A DNA stretch of 64,000 bases from Nageia nagi (lineage: Eukaryota > Pinophyta). Below the pieces are notes generated by a model. It searched no databases. It saw nothing but the letters and a program-made list of their open reading frames with translations, and had not been told where the DNA came from. How positions within the stretch are numbered: the stretch's first letter is position 1; every line of letters begins with the position of its first letter. The stretch spans positions 83,886,001 to 83,950,000 of the forward strand of contig JBITNC010000001.1 of the NCBI GenBank assembly GCA_050084985.1, given 5' to 3'. Made by a program: the position numbers and the translations under genes. Shown here piece after piece: positions 1-12,840 of the stretch.

Positions 1-69
1 TTGAATGATAATGTTATCACACTTGCATCTGCTCAAGGAAGAAATAATATAGGTGATTAAGGAGTTCTA
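1..69. other. Unassigned flank left of LTR A1
   Basis: AT-rich sequence with no ORF or repeat that I can assign. It is either the flank of a solo LTR or the last internal bases of an element lying left of the window. It does not match the bases that precede the 3' LTR of the related element A2, so I cannot tell which. Confidence 0.3.
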
Positions 70-272
70 TGTTCGAACTACTCTCCATAAGCTAGCTTAT
101 CAAGGTAATTCTATTATTCTTTATTCTTTTATTCTTTAGTGCCTAAGAGTTATGTATATGAGTGTTTAGGAGTTATATTTATTCCCTTAAGGTCTTTGGG
201 TATCCAAAAATTATATTCCTTTAGAGTGTCAAGGAATTATTGACACAAGTATCCAAGATTTAGATCCAGCAT

Positions 273-652
273 CATCAATAGAGCCTACCAATTCTAAGAG
301 ATGATGTCATGATTTTTGGTTAAAATCAATAGGTCCCAAAGCAAGAAATGGTAGGTGTAGATTTTTAAAGAACATCAATAAAGCCTACCAATTTTGAGAG
401 ATGACATCATGATTTTTAGTTGAAATCAATGGGTCTTGGGGTAAGAAATGGTGGGTGCAAATTTCTAAAGAACATCAATAGAGCCTCTATCAATTTTGAG
501 AGATGATGTCATGATTTTTGGTTAAAATTAGTAGGTCTTGAAGTAAGAAATGGTGAGTGTAGATTTTTGAAGAACATCAATAGAGATTGCTGATTTTGAG
601 AGATGATATCATGATTTTTGGCTAAAATCAATGGTTCTCAAAAGAACTAGAT
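273..652 (+). repeat. ~100-bp tandem repeat in U3 of LTR A1
   Basis: Four units begin with CATCAATA at 273, 373, 473 and 575; the last is shortened to 78 bases before another CATCAATA at 653. Each unit carries a bZIP-like core such as TGATGTCA, TGACATCA or TGATATCA (first at 302-309). U3 tandem repeats of this kind commonly act as enhancers; that role is inferred here. Confidence 0.85.
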
Positions 653-1293
653 CATCAATAGAGCTTGAATGAATAACATAGTACCTACTAAGCAAAGGTA
701 AGAGTAATGCATAAGAAGGAACTCTCGGGTCCATTTCATCTTAAGTGTTTGAACCCTAAGGCCTTATTAATATGTCAACATCAACTCATTTCCACATAAT
801 AATGGTAGTTTCTTCTTAAATCAAGTTAACATAATGTCTATCAACCACCATTACTCTAATTACTGACATCTACAGTAGGGATCATAAAGATTATAGAGAA
901 GTAAATAGCATCTAATAGAGCATAGTACCAAATCATACCCATCAATGTGGAATTAAATAATTAGTTAGATAACTATAGTGCAATCTTCAATTAGGTATAA
1001 TGCTATCTTCAATCAGCTATAGTGCTATCTTTAATTAGCTATAGTGCTATCTTTAATCAGCTTTAGGGTTGAAGAAGGAGCAATCAACAACATGTCAAAA
1101 GGATTATGGCTTTATGGACATGGTTGTTCAAAATTAGCAAATTCCTAAATAGTCATGTTGATTGTTACTTATTCACTATGTAATCTAACATAGTTGTGGT
1201 ATTTATGTAAATAGTGTTGTTGTAGTTGTTCCATTCATTGCTAGCAACTATGTATATTGATGAAACCCAACCACTCAAGGAGTGGGGAATTTG

Positions 1294-1302
1294 TATAAAT
1301 AG
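1294..1302 (+). promoter_or_regulatory. TATA box of LTR A1
   Basis: TATAAATAG in the plus strand, about 585 bases before the LTR end. The same motif is conserved in the two A2 LTR copies (5690-5698 and 17679-17687, minus strand), which supports it as the retrotransposon promoter. Confidence 0.7.
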
Positions 1303-1809
1303 CTTGCTCTTAGAGATCAAAAAGGTCAAACATTTTAGGAATTTTTCCCAAATCTATAAAAGCTATTCACATATGATAATACAAACAAATAATGCTTTTC
1401 CCTTTTGAAACAAAGTGGCTATTTATTGCTTTTGTGGATGTTATGTGTGAAATGTTTTCTTCAAATTATGGTTGTGTATTGTGATTGCAAGACCTCAGGT
1501 GTGAGATAGTTTTCTATACTTAATCTTGGCTATAGATTTCTTCCTATGATACAATGCCTAGGTTGTACATTTCTTATTTTAGCCTTTTTATTTACTTATC
1601 TCTTTCCTATAACTCTTTATCCTTTTATTCCATTGTTATTACTTTTAACCTTGAATATAGATAGGAATTGATCTATAAACTAGAGATTGAGCAAAAAATC
1701 AACATGAGTGCATCCCCACCACCTTTTGCTCTTTCAAGGAACCTACCATTATGGGTAATGGAGAACAAAACCAAACCAAACCCTTTGAGGTTATGCTTTA
1801 CTATTCAAC

Positions 1810-3108
1810 ACTAGGGCATATGGGTTTCTAGAGGAAAAGTTGTACCATACACCAAGAAGCAAGGGACGTCGAGTTTTTCCATCAACGGGTGTTATCGAAG
1901 GACCAAAAAGTTGGAGATATTTTAGTAGGATCATTCTACATAACTTGCTAATTTTGAGTAATGACATCACACCTTTTTTTGAAAATTGGTGGATGATAAG
2001 ATGATTCTCAATCAATCAGTAGACCCTACTAGATAAATCAAGACCCACTTTGCTAAAAAGAGAATTATGAGATAAGGGAAACACTTGGGTCCACTTAATC
2101 AAGAGTGTTTGACCCCCAAAATTTTGTCAATGTGTTGACTTCAACTCATTTTCTCATGGAAGCAGCAATTGTTCTTTAGGTTTTGATGATATATCTTTCA
2201 TTTCCCTCAAATTTCATGCGAATTGAAGCTACAATGATATTCATAAATGGTTGCAAAGAATTAGATAGTTTTCAACAAAGCATAGACACATATCATACCA
2301 ATCAAGCCAATAGACCATACCTCAACAATCAGCTAAAATCACAATAGGATTCAATCAAAGGTAAATCTAAGGAATTGCAATTGAGAAAGTATAAAGATTT
2401 AGAGTCTACAAATTCATAAACATTGACATTGATTATACTATGTCACTTTGTAATCTAGCACAATTGTATAATGAAGTTGTACATTTGTAAATAATTCTTT
2501 ATTTCTATTCCTAGTAAATGGAGTAGTTAAGGGTAGTAATGGTGAACAACCATCCATTTGTAAATAGAATAGTATAAATAGTGAACTATTAGAGGTCCAT
2601 GATATTAGAAATTTTAGCAAAGTTACCTAGTGTAAGCTCTACATTCATATATAATAATACAGTATTTTGATATTTTTCCCTCTATAGGTTATGGCTATTA
2701 TCTTGTTTTGTGATTATTATGTATGAATTTTGGTTTTAACTATGGCTATGTATTTCAATTACGATGCCCCAAAGCTAAGATAGTTATCTATTCTTAATCT
2801 TGGCAATGGAGTACTACTTGTGTGGTAATGCTCAAGCTAACTAGTTTTATTTTGATTTATGTAGTTTAGATTTTAGTCTCTTTCCTATTACCTTTCACCT
2901 TTTTATCTCTTTCTAATTACTTTCAACCTTTTCCATAGATAGGAATTGACCTAATCTATAACTTTGAGATTGAGCAAAAACTTTCTCACAAGTGCACTTT
3001 CCTACCACTTTCTTCTCTTTCAATAACCCTACTATTATAGGAAATAGAGAACACAACTAGATCAAACCCTTGACATTTTATTATACTAATCAATAGTATA
3101 ATAGTTCA
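1810..3108 (+). repeat. 5' LTR of element B
   Basis: Matches 27802-29091 in the same orientation from the shared TTTCTAGAGGAAAAGTTGT segment to a shared ATTATACTAAT segment. The end is set at CA (3107-3108) just before the primer-binding site. The start is approximate because it abuts LTR A1 and has no clean TG. Its 3' part is similar in arrangement to LTR A (a CTTTCAA segment, then a GGAAAT-GAGAACA segment), so families A and B are related. Confidence 0.8.
2573..2581 (+). promoter_or_regulatory. TATA box, 5' LTR of B
   Basis: TATAAATAG, conserved at 28561-28569 in the 3' LTR of the same element. It lies about 530 bases before the LTR end, which fits a U3/R border. Confidence 0.7.
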
Positions 3109-3127
3109 TTTTTGGTATGCCCAATGG
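3109..3127 (+). other. Primer-binding site of element B
   Basis: TTTTTGGTATGCCCAATGG follows the LTR end directly. A2 has nearly the same block (TTTTTGGCACACCCAATGG) at the matching place on the minus strand. I did not identify the priming tRNA. Confidence 0.6.
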
Positions 3128-3482
3128 GACCTAAATAAAAATCCATATTTTATGGATGAAATTAGGCCAGATAACTATGTTTGGTAAGATATCACCTTGT
3201 TCTTAAAATATTATAGGGTTTATTAAATATTATTGGTGACTCTACTATTAAAACCAGTCAAAATTTCAAACCTAGGCACCTCTAGAATGTAGATTTACTA
3301 GAAGTAGTATCAAAAATTCTTCAAGATAGCCTAGATTTGAATATCTATTAGTTATTCAAAGAAGGACTAGGTGAAAGAGTTTTTGGACCTTATCTCCTCA
3401 AATTCCTTCAAGAGCTATCCCATTAACATCTATATTTGAATTCATCTAACAAAATCCTCCACTTCATACAAGTGGTCCAAAT
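3128..3482 (+). other. Leader of element B
   Basis: Untranslated leader between primer site and gag. Part of it (TATTGGTGACTCTA and GGCACCTCTAGAATG segments) is shared with the A2 leader at about 16980-17035, minus strand. No ORF is seen. Confidence 0.5.
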
Positions 3483-5143
3483 ATGGCTCAATCTACCCCT
3501 ACAAATTTTACTACTTGAAATAATAGTCATCCCTTACTAGTTCCTACTGATTCCCTAGCTATTCCCCAAGTAGCATTTAAAGATTTTCCTAAATATGATG
3601 GCTTAAGAAAAATGCCTTGTGAACATCATCAAGATATATATTTGGTGTCTTATAGCTTTGATATTAATGATGAAATGATCATGATGAGATTCTTGTTATA
3701 TTCTTTTGAAGGTAAAGTTGTTGAATGGTTTGAAACTCTCACCTCTCAATCCATAAATACATGGGAAGAGTTATTTCAAGATCTTATCAAGAGATTTATT
3801 GAAGATGGTGATGATAGCACCTTTTTGAGCTCATAACATATATTAAAAGACATCCCCATGAGTTTGTAGATGATTTTAATTTAAGATTTGAGAAAATTTA
3901 GAATACTATTACAAAAAAGATGAAGCCAACAAATTATCAAACCTTGGTATATTATATGAAAGCATTTCTCTCAAACCTTAATGTATTGATTTTTATGTTA
4001 GATGATACTTTCCCAAATGTCTATCAAATAGCTAAAACTATTGAGCATACTTAGTATCTTCTAGTAAGATACAACCTAGATCTATTATGCTCTTATTTAC
4101 TAATCTACCTTCAAAATAGGCTCCATTATATATTCCTCATCCTAGATTATTAGTTACCACCTCCTCCTCCTAAATATACCACTCAAAACCAAGTACTAGC
4201 ACTACTAACTCTTACATCTACAAGTACAAATACTAGTTGTAATTCATAAGAGGAAGAGAGGATAAGAAAATTGAAAATAAATATTAGGAACCTAAAAAAT
4301 AAGCTCACTTTAACAAGAAAGGTAGAATCAAGGCTTTAATTATAGGAGATACAATAACCAAAATCATCCAATATTTTAGTCCAAAAAAAATTAGCCAAAA
4401 TAACCACTTTCTACTAAAGCTATAGGAAATGTAGTAATGGTTAGTTCTATAGAAAGTGATACTCTAGGCATTATAGAATGGTATTATTCTTATTTATCTC
4501 CATATTTTCTAGACTCTTATGTGATGTATGAACATCAATATTTGGAATTTTATTCTGATCAGATGGTAGAACCTACATCAAGTCCTATTGTAGACCTTAC
4601 CATGGTTAATTTTTAGCTTTCAAGCTATGTTGGAAAACAAGCCAACTATGTTCAAAGTAGAGCTTCCTCCTTAGCATCCCTACAACAAGCCTGAGTAACT
4701 TAGTAAAATCAACAACCCAGTCTAGTTAAACCTAATGTAAAAAGAGCTAAGGCTCTTATGCTTCAACTATAAAATCAAGAAAATCAACTTCCTAGTCATT
4801 TAGGTCAAATTTCTCAAGATTTAACTAATGTTGCTTCTTCAACAAGAAACCTTGCCATGACCAAAAATTAATTCCCAAAAAAAAAGGTCTTATCCACTGA
4901 GATATCCTTTTATTACTAAACATCACAATGAGAAAGCCACTCAACAATTCAAATCACATAAACCTACTGAATTAGGTAAGTTCACCCCTTACATCCCATA
5001 CAATATTATGGAAGAAATATATAACACACTTTCTATAATGATAATGTTTGATGAATTGAAGATTATAGGTTAGATTGACCTCTTGTAAGAAGATTTGAAG
5101 CTTAAAAATAGTAAAAAAAGGGTAAATGAGGGTAATGTAGTAT
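3483..5143 (+). pseudogene. gag remnant of element B
   Basis: Structural (capsid/nucleocapsid) protein gene of the retrotransposon, decayed. ATG at 3483 opens a reading frame that resembles the start of the A2 gag. The longest clean piece, 3612-3836, contains the retrotransposon gag core (KYDG near the start, FEGKVVEWFETL, INTWEEL, LIKRF), read past one upstream TGA. The downstream part is full of stops and frameshifts, but NIMEEI, LKIIG and NSKKR near 5010-5125 match the C-terminal part of A2 gag. The frame is cut at 5143 by the A2 insertion. No zinc knuckle is visible. Non-functional. Confidence 0.75.
5139..5143. repeat. Candidate target-site duplication of A2, left
   Basis: AGTAT here and at 18768-18772 flank the inserted element A2. 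Five bases is the normal length for Ty3/gypsy integration. Moderate confidence, because the neighbouring LTR end is not a clean TG/CA end. Confidence 0.5.
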
Positions 5144-6732
5144 TTTTAATATTTACTGATGTCGTCCAACTCATATAGGTATTATTGATCAGTATAGCAT
5201 AACCTCAAAGGGTTTGGTCTAGTTGTGTTCTCCACTACCTACAATGGTAGGTTCCTTGAAAGAATAGAAGGTGGTGGGGATGTGTTTGTGTTGGTTTTCT
5301 ACCCAATATCTAGTTTATAGGTTAGTTCCTAACTATATTTAAATTCAAAAGTAATTGGAAATAAATAAAAGGAGAAAGAGTTATAGGAAAGAGACAAGTA
5401 AATAAAAAGAGCTAAAATAAGAAATATACAACCCATTCATTACAACATAGGTAGCAATCCATGGCCAAGATCAACAATAGCAATCTGTCTCAAATTTAGG
5501 GTCCCACAATCATAATACATAGCCATAATTTGAAGAAAACATTTTACATAACATCCATAAAAGTAATAAACAACCACTTTGTTGCAAGAGGGCAATACAT
5601 TATTTGTTTGTATTATCATATGTGAATAGATCTCACATATTTGGGCAAATTTACTAGAATGTTTGACCCTTTTGATCTCTAAAAGTTAGCTATTTATACA
5701 TCCTTCCCCCTGGTTGGGTGGTTATGTTTTATTAATATACATAATTGCTAGCATTGAATGAAATAACTAAAACAACACTATTTACATAAATACTACAACT
5801 ATGTTAGATTATGTAGTGAATAAGTACCAATAGCATGACTATCTAGGAATTTGTAATTTCTAAACAACCATATCCATAGAGCCATAATCCTTCAGACATG
5901 TCATTGATTGCTCTTTCTTTAACCCTATAACTAATTAAGGATAGTACTATAGCTATTTGAATAATTATTTATCTACAAATTGATGGGTATGATTTGGTAC
6001 TATGCTCTATAAGCTATTATCTACTTCTCTATAACCTTTATGATCTCTATTGTATACATTACTAATTAGAGTAATGGTGGTTGGTAAACATTATGTTAAC
6101 TTGGTTTGAGAAGAAAATACCTTTATTATATGGAAATAAGTTGGTGTCAACACATTAATAGGGCCTTGAGGGTCAAACACTTAAGATAAAGTGGATCCAA
6201 GTGTTCCTTCTTATGCATTACTTCTACCTTTGCTTGGTGGGCTCTATTTTCTTTATCTAGGTTTTGTTGATGATCTAGCTCTTATAGGATTCACTAATTT
6301 TAGGCAAAAATTATAGTGTCATCACTCAAAATCAATGGGATCTATTTGATATCTTCATAAATCTTCACTTGCCATTGCATTAAAAAATTATGACATCATC
6401 ACTTAAAATTGGAGAGCTTTGTTTGATATCTTCATAAATCTTCACCCACCATTATCTATTCCAAAACCTACTAATTTTAGTCAAAAAGTATGATGTCATC
6501 ACTCAGAAGTGGTGGGCTCTATTTGATGTCTTGGATCTAAATTTATACAACTCCTAGACACATGTATTAACAATTCTTAGACATTCTTATTTACATAACT
6601 CCTGGGCACTCTAAGAGATAGAAAATAACTCTTGAACACTCTTATTTACAAAACACTTGGGCTCAAAAGAATAAAATAATAAAGAATAATTATGAATTAC
6701 CCTAATTTAGAGTGTAATTTTTAAAGAATACA
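5144..6732 (-). repeat. 3' LTR of element A2
   Basis: Pairs with 17158-18767 in the same orientation. Read on the minus strand it begins TGTATTC at 6732. The low-coordinate end is uncertain: AGTAT next to 5144 suggests the border, but the first ~16 bases do not match the other copy and there is no CA end. Three degenerate repeats with TGACATCA or TGATGTCA lie at about 6290-6540. Confidence 0.8.
5690..5698 (-). promoter_or_regulatory. TATA box, 3' LTR of A2
   Basis: TATAAATAG on the minus strand, at the same relative place as in the 5' LTR (17679-17687) and LTR A1 (1294-1302). Confidence 0.65.
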
Positions 6733-6869
6733 ATCTTTTGGTGGCTCTTTGGGGTCTCTACCTGATGGAGAATGGAACCCTCTACTTGCTACTTCTAGTA
6801 GCTTGTTAAGAGGTAAAATTAGTAGAGGTCTCAGCTACTAGAATCAATTTTTCTAGGAGGAATGGGTGC

Positions 6870-9800
6870 ATATTTTTATTTAGATCACTAAGATATTTAT
6901 ATTTAATCTATGATAAGATAGGGAATGTCTTAATCTTCATTGTACCTACTCTAAACCCTGTTAAAACATTTTCTAGCCTTCTAGCATGCAAAAACCTTAT
7001 GATTGCTTCTTGAGCCAACTCATTTATTTACTGTAAGTCTAATATTTGCTTCTTAAAAAAGGATTGTTCAAGAAAATGAGTGGTATTGGCTACCCAACTA
7101 GTAGCACTACCTTGTACATTTTATTCTTTCTCCAATTTGGAAGTTTTCATCTCAATCAAAGAATTAAAGAATTTGTTAATGAATCCCATGTCTATTATAA
7201 GCTGATGCTTATCAATATCCATGTTGAACACCAAATTTTGGGTTTCACATATATCTCATATTCTCCTTAGATACAACTATCTTAGTTTAGAAGTGATCGT
7301 TGCTATGTCCTTTTCAATCAAGATCCTTAAATAAGCCTACATTCTTTCTAAGACTATCTTAGGTGTATCCAAAGCTAGCTAATCGAGAGCCATTTGAATG
7401 TGGAACTACTTGATTACCTATATTATTTTTTCTTTTAACAAATTCAAGTATGATAATGTGATCATTGTGTCTCTAACTTGCTCCACCAAGGATTTTTTGA
7501 AATTCTTTATGAGCAATAACAACTTTGATTTGTTATCAGATAAAAGTTTATTTGTTGCAATGATAGTTTGTAGCTCAGTCTCGACCTGCTTGACTTTTTG
7601 AGCATAAATTATTGTAGATTGAGCTTTGAAATCTTATATTATTTTATTTGTAGTATCTAAATTAGCTTTTGTTTTTGTTATGCTCTTAACAAATTCTAAC
7701 TTCTACTTATCAAGCTTTGTAATCAAGTATTTGTTTTTATTCTGCAACCTAGCTACTATTTTATCTTTAAGGGAGTATTCTTTCATATACTAATCTATTT
7801 TCTTATTCAATTTTTCTTAGTCTCCATTACTTAAAAACTTTTATCAGCTGATATTAAAGTATTTACCAAGAATCTTAACTAGTTAATTGTTGGTGCACTT
7901 TGCATATTTACATTAATTATAGCCATGGGAATAGTGTCTAGTTGCCCTTGTTTGAAAGGTATCTATGCTATTTTAATATCTTTTATTTCTATCACCTTAC
8001 TCAAAATTCTTGATAGTTGCTCAGGGAGCACAGAAGGCTTATGAACAAAAGTTGCCCAATCAATGGGCTCTATAATTTGTGTAGAAAAAATAGATTTTAT
8101 CTCCTCTTATAATGCTATAGGAATCAACAAATGGGAAGGAGTAATTCCACCTGAAGTAGATATCTCAACCTATTGGGTATGATGTGAATACTGGGGAGAT
8201 GTTAGGTCTTGAAATTCTATTTCTTGCTTTTCATCTTACATGACCTTGTCTTCATCCTAAGCTTTATCCATTGGGCCAAAGTCTTTATTTTTTTCAAATT
8301 CATCATCATCATCATCTCTCCATCCTCCTCCAAGTGTAGCTATTGTAGATCTACTATCTCCAAGTACACTTCTCCTACCTTATTTTGTTTAGATTTACTC
8401 TTTTATAGGGTTTCTTCTTACACCTAGGCTTCTTATGTAGCACTAGTGTTTACATCTTGTGGATCTCTTAACTCTTCTATATCAAAAATTTCTATCTCCT
8501 TTACCACTACCTTTGGAACTTCTTTTGTAGCCTTTGAAGGTGAAGGTACAATCATTTGTGACTATGACCTTGTCATAGTGGTGTAGGGCTTTTTTATAGG
8601 CCTCTCTTCTTTTTCCAAGGTTTGTTATTTTTGAGCAAAGGTTTGAATTTTTCTTTTCTTCTTTGGAGAAGGCTTTCAGGAAGAGGTGGTAGTATCTAAA
8701 GGATTTTGTTCTCCTTTTTTTAAAAGCTCAACCATACTGGATGGTTGTCCTACCTATACTAGCTTTGCTCTTGTAGTAGATTTTTCTTAAAAATGAGGGG
8801 GAAGGGGCTATACCAACTTTGGCAAGGGATATTTGGCATATTCAACCTCTTAGTACTTGTCATATTATAATTTCTCAAATAATTCACTCTCTATGTGATG
8901 AATTTTTATTGTATACTCAAATTTGAATTTCATAAAATAATTAATTTTATTGGAACCCCACCTAAGATTTGCTAACTAGGTGAGGACTTTTAGGTTGAGG
9001 ACAAAATTTTATCTCTTATTTATTTAGTATATATATCTTCTTATCCCCTCAAGGGCCCATTTCTACCTCTTGTTCAATTTTATTTACAAAATATTCTATA
9101 TGAGGCCTACTCTCATTGATAAAAGCTAGATGTTTTTTACTTGATCTTATTACTTAGGTCATTTCTCCTAAAGGATCATACATCCATGGAACTTCCACCA
9201 TTTCTAATTTAAAATTCTATACAATGAACTTAGTTATACTATCTTTACATCATATTTCTAAAAGAGTAAAATTTTTAGTAGAAACCAATATATCTACAAT
9301 AGATTTAAAATTACCCTTGAACCCATATTTGGTTTTTATGGCATAGATTTGCCTTCTCATTTCTATTGAATATAATTAGGGGTTACATACTTGGGTAATA
9401 AAAAAGGTCTCTCAAAATACCCAAACCTAATTCTTATGCTATAATTTCTTAAGAAGTACTAGTGATCAATTTTGTTTCCTCCCTACAACCCCCTCATTGT
9501 ACTTTTACATAGTTTGCTAAGGATGTTTTTGATCCAAATTTGTACTATTATTGCATAGAACTTATCCATGAACTCATAGTAGGATCCATGAAACTTACTC
9601 AAAATTGGTACCATTAGGTTGATTAGTACTAGTGTAGCATTAGGATTCATCAGCTAAACTCGTAGCCCTACCTCTATAATTTTATCAACATTTTGATGGG
9701 AAAAGAGCCACGAAAGATATGAAGAGTGTTTGAAATTTGATATTTTAATTTTGAATAAACACCTCTTTATTTCATTGGTAATGAAAGCTAAGAATTCATA

Positions 9801-10514
9801 ATAGACATGATCCTCTGTAATATTATAAGCCATATGTATCATGGCTTCATCTACTTCAATCTGGGTTTTCTTTTTTAGTATAACTACTAGTGCTTGCAAC
9901 ACTTCTCTATCCTTTTTTCTTTTAAATAGGGCTATCTGATAGGTTGACAAGAGTTGGGCCTTCCTACTATCTTGATATCTTTTACTAATCCAACTCACCA
10001 TCTCATCTTGATTGAAATAGAAGTCATTCTTGTTTTTTAAATCAATTTATTTCTTCATATGAAAAGTCCAATCAACTAGAATAGCAAATGCTTAGATGAT
10101 GGAATTAGGAGAGTACTCCAGTACTACTTCAAATTTTGCCTTTAATGTATCTTGCTCTTCTAGGTTCTTGAATATTCTTATTTGATAACCCTTTTGGTCA
10201 TGTCTATGTGCTAATTAATATAATAGCTTGAGGTAAGTAAATGATTCATAGGGCACATAATAAGCTAGACCATGGTCAATCATGATGTCCCTTTTTGAAT
10301 GAGCCTGTGACTTCCCTTTTTTGGTGATCTTAGGTGTCTTATGTTGTTAAAGAATGCAACTATGGTCAACTCTCCATGTGTCCATATGATTGATCACACC
10401 CATCTTAGTCCAATTTATCCATGGGGAATTCTCAAGGTATTCTTCTTGCATGGTTAGAAGGTCAACATCAAGTTGACCTATTTCAACTACAAAGGATGAT
10501 TGAGAAGTTGCCAT
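6870..10514 (-). pseudogene. Extra ORF after integrase, element A2
   Basis: Long decayed reading frame between integrase and 3' LTR, about 1,200 codons originally. ATG at 10514 is matched by the ATG at 23375 in element B. The best-preserved block is 9654-10001 (115 residues), with motifs QIEVDEAMIHMAYNI, YYEFLAFITNEI and HSSYLSWL that have clear counterparts in B near 24040-24190. After it comes a conserved FHGSYYEFMDKFYA stretch. The last third is Lys/Glu-rich and looks coiled-coil. I do not recognise the family. It runs in the sense of gag-pol, as extra ORFs of Tat and Athila elements often do. Function unknown; envelope or nucleic-acid-binding roles are not supported by any motif I see. 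Confidence 0.6.
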
Positions 10515-11039
10515 GATATCAACACCCTTCCTTAAACCTCTGGTTGTTATTTAAAAAAGGTAATCTAAGCTATGCAAGGTCTTACAACTTTTTATCTCTT
10601 GATTCAATTTGGCTTTGAAATCTATAAGTTTTGAATGCTCTGGAAACTTATGTTCTGGGAATTGACTAAGTGTTGAACTAGATGGTATGGGGGAGTTTTA
10701 TTCATTCAAGGTTGGTAAGATTTCCATTAATAGCAATTACTACTTAAGGATCTTAATACCCATGCATTATATGGATTGAGCTAACATAAGTTGGATAAAT
10801 AGTTTCAAAGCATGCTAGACTTAATTTGTGGTACTTGTGTGATGGTTTGTGAAATCTAAGGAAATCTTTCCTTAAATGCTACCTTATTTAGTAGATGGTT
10901 GAGCATACACCAACATTAACTCTTAATCAAGCTAAATTAATGTTGAACATTAATGACTACCTATTTTATTTAAGAACTATGTACAAAAGATGTACAAGTC
11001 CCTTTTTTTAAACTATTTACAACTTACATGGTTTTGTCA

Positions 11040-12240
11040 GTACTACAAGATCACCTCATCACTTGGTAATGTTTTAAATAGATCCTATTGATGGGAATAG
11101 GTAATTCCTAAAACTCAGTAATATCTTGCAATTTGAATGCATTAATTTGCATGGATTAAGTGATTATGTAAGGTTTGCTCCAAAAATAATCAATTTTTTG
11201 GTGTCTTTTAGGCTTTGCTCTTTCCTCATCCCATTTAAGAATAATGTCACTTGGTTCAAACTTCACTTAGGAAGACTTTTTCTTATCAAACCACTTTTTA
11301 ACAATGCGCTAGTAATGTTGGAATGATTCATATGCTTTATTTCAATCTTCCTCCAATTTTAAGAGTTAATTATACCTAGATTGTAGTGGATCAAAGTGAT
11401 GGTCCTCAATTTCTTGTAGGATTTTCAATGCTGGTAACTCCATGTGTATTGGCAACATAGGTATTTTACCATATACCAATGCATATGGAGATGTCTTTAT
11501 TATTGATTTTATACTAATCCTATTTTCCCATAATGCAAAGTCTAATTGTGTATGCCATTATCTAGGTTTCCTTTCAATTATTCTCTTAATGTCTTAATGA
11601 TCTGGGTTAGATTTTTATTAGTTGATTCTATTAACCTATTACCTTATGGGTAATAGTTTGAAGATAATAATTAGTACACTCCATATTGAGCAACAAAGCT
11701 TGAAAAATTATCTCCATAAAATGTTGGGCCATTATCTAACATAATAGTTTATAGGATTCTAAAGTGAGTGATTATCCTTTTAACATATTTGTCACTACTT
11801 TTTGATCTACATTTTTACATGGCATAACCTCTGACCATCTAGTGAAGTAATCTATAGTAGTCAAAATAAACTTATGTCCTACCAAGGAATTTGGGTTTAT
11901 AACACCAATGAAGTATATACCCTATTATTGGAAGGGTTCTTCAACTACCACAAGTTTAAGAGGCATTACAGCTTGTCTTCTCTTTACAAAAAATCTATTG
12001 CATTTATCACATTTTTTTAGCAATCTTGAATGAATCTTGATATATAGTGGGCCAATAATATCTAGCTTGTAATACTTTTGCTACTATAATTGGTCCACTA
12101 TAATGCCCACCAGAGAATTTGTAATGAAATTCATGTAATATTCTACAAGATTCATCTTGAGTCACACATCTTAGTAGGGTTTGATCAAAAAACATTTTGT
12201 ACAAATGGTCATATATCATGATAAATTTGAGGGCGTGCAA
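11040..12240 (-). pseudogene. Integrase remnant, element A2
   Basis: Joins element cDNA to host DNA in functional relatives. The N-terminal part (12007-12240) shows DQTLLRCVTQDE, the two histidines of the zinc finger in HEFHYKFSGGH, and YYWPTIYQDSFKIAKKM, where the expected two cysteines are lost. Downstream, GHKFILTTIDYFTRW and LDNGPTF (second catalytic Asp retained) mark the DDE core near 11700-11900. Many stops and frameshifts. Non-functional. Confidence 0.75.
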
Positions 12241-12299
12241 CTTGAATATCCTTCTTTAAAATTTATCTAAAGCTTCAAGGCACCTATTAGCTTAGAAAT

Positions 12300-12840
12300 A
12301 AAACATGATTTGTTTAATCTAATCACTTTCTTGATTGAGTTGTTGTTCATCCTCCATAAGAGCTATCATATGTGAAACTTTAGCTATATTTTCATAGAGA
12401 GCCCTACCTCTGATTAGCTTAATTTCTATATCATATTCCATTATTTTAATAATCCAAAAAGCCTTTCCTTCACCTATATCTCCTTGTATAATATAGTTTC
12501 TTACATCTGGATGGATAGTAAATATAAGGATTCTATTATGGGAGACATAATACTTGAATTTTTTAAGCCCCTTCATTATGGAAAACACTTGTTTTTCAAT
12601 AAATGAGTACCTTTGGTAGTGTTGATGCAATGTTTAACTATTAAAGGCAATCAAATGTTCTTCATTATTGTCATTCTTTTATGCTACAATTGTAATAGTG
12701 CTCCTATCTACTCTATATGCATACATGATGAAATCTTTTTTCATATCAGGATTTTTAAACATACAAGCTTTTGTTACAGCCTTTTTTTATTTCTTTGAAG
12801 GTTACTTTTGCTTCATATGACCAAGAAAATACATCTTTCT
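12300..12840 (-). pseudogene. Ty3-type RNase H remnant, element A2
   Basis: RNase H downstream of RT, which removes the RNA strand during cDNA synthesis. The clean piece 12319-12630 contains YSFIEKQVFSIMKGLKKFKYY, typical of the end of a gypsy RNase H, then a connection segment (VRNYIIQGDIGEGKAFWI) that is almost the same in element B at 21231-21437. The first catalytic block is badly decayed. Confidence 0.7.

Larger units (their letters stand above)
70..1809 (+). repeat. Family A LTR, plus orientation (copy A1)
   Basis: Long terminal repeat of a Ty3/gypsy family. Its last ~170 bases (about 1640-1800) match the reverse complement of 5180-5340 and 17170-17330, and similarity continues back to about position 110, so it is the same LTR as those flanking element A2, in opposite orientation. 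The start is placed at a TGT near 70 by alignment with the A2 LTR start; the end at 1809 abuts LTR B directly. It holds a TATA box and a U3 tandem repeat, listed separately. It may be a solo LTR or the LTR of an element whose body lies outside the window. The exact ends are uncertain by about 15 bases. Confidence 0.75.

Noticed and set aside
47-6600. CRISPR-like regular repeats in the family A LTR
   Set aside because: Units are ~100 bp with no constant-repeat/variable-spacer pattern; they are diverged U3 tandem repeats in a plant LTR.
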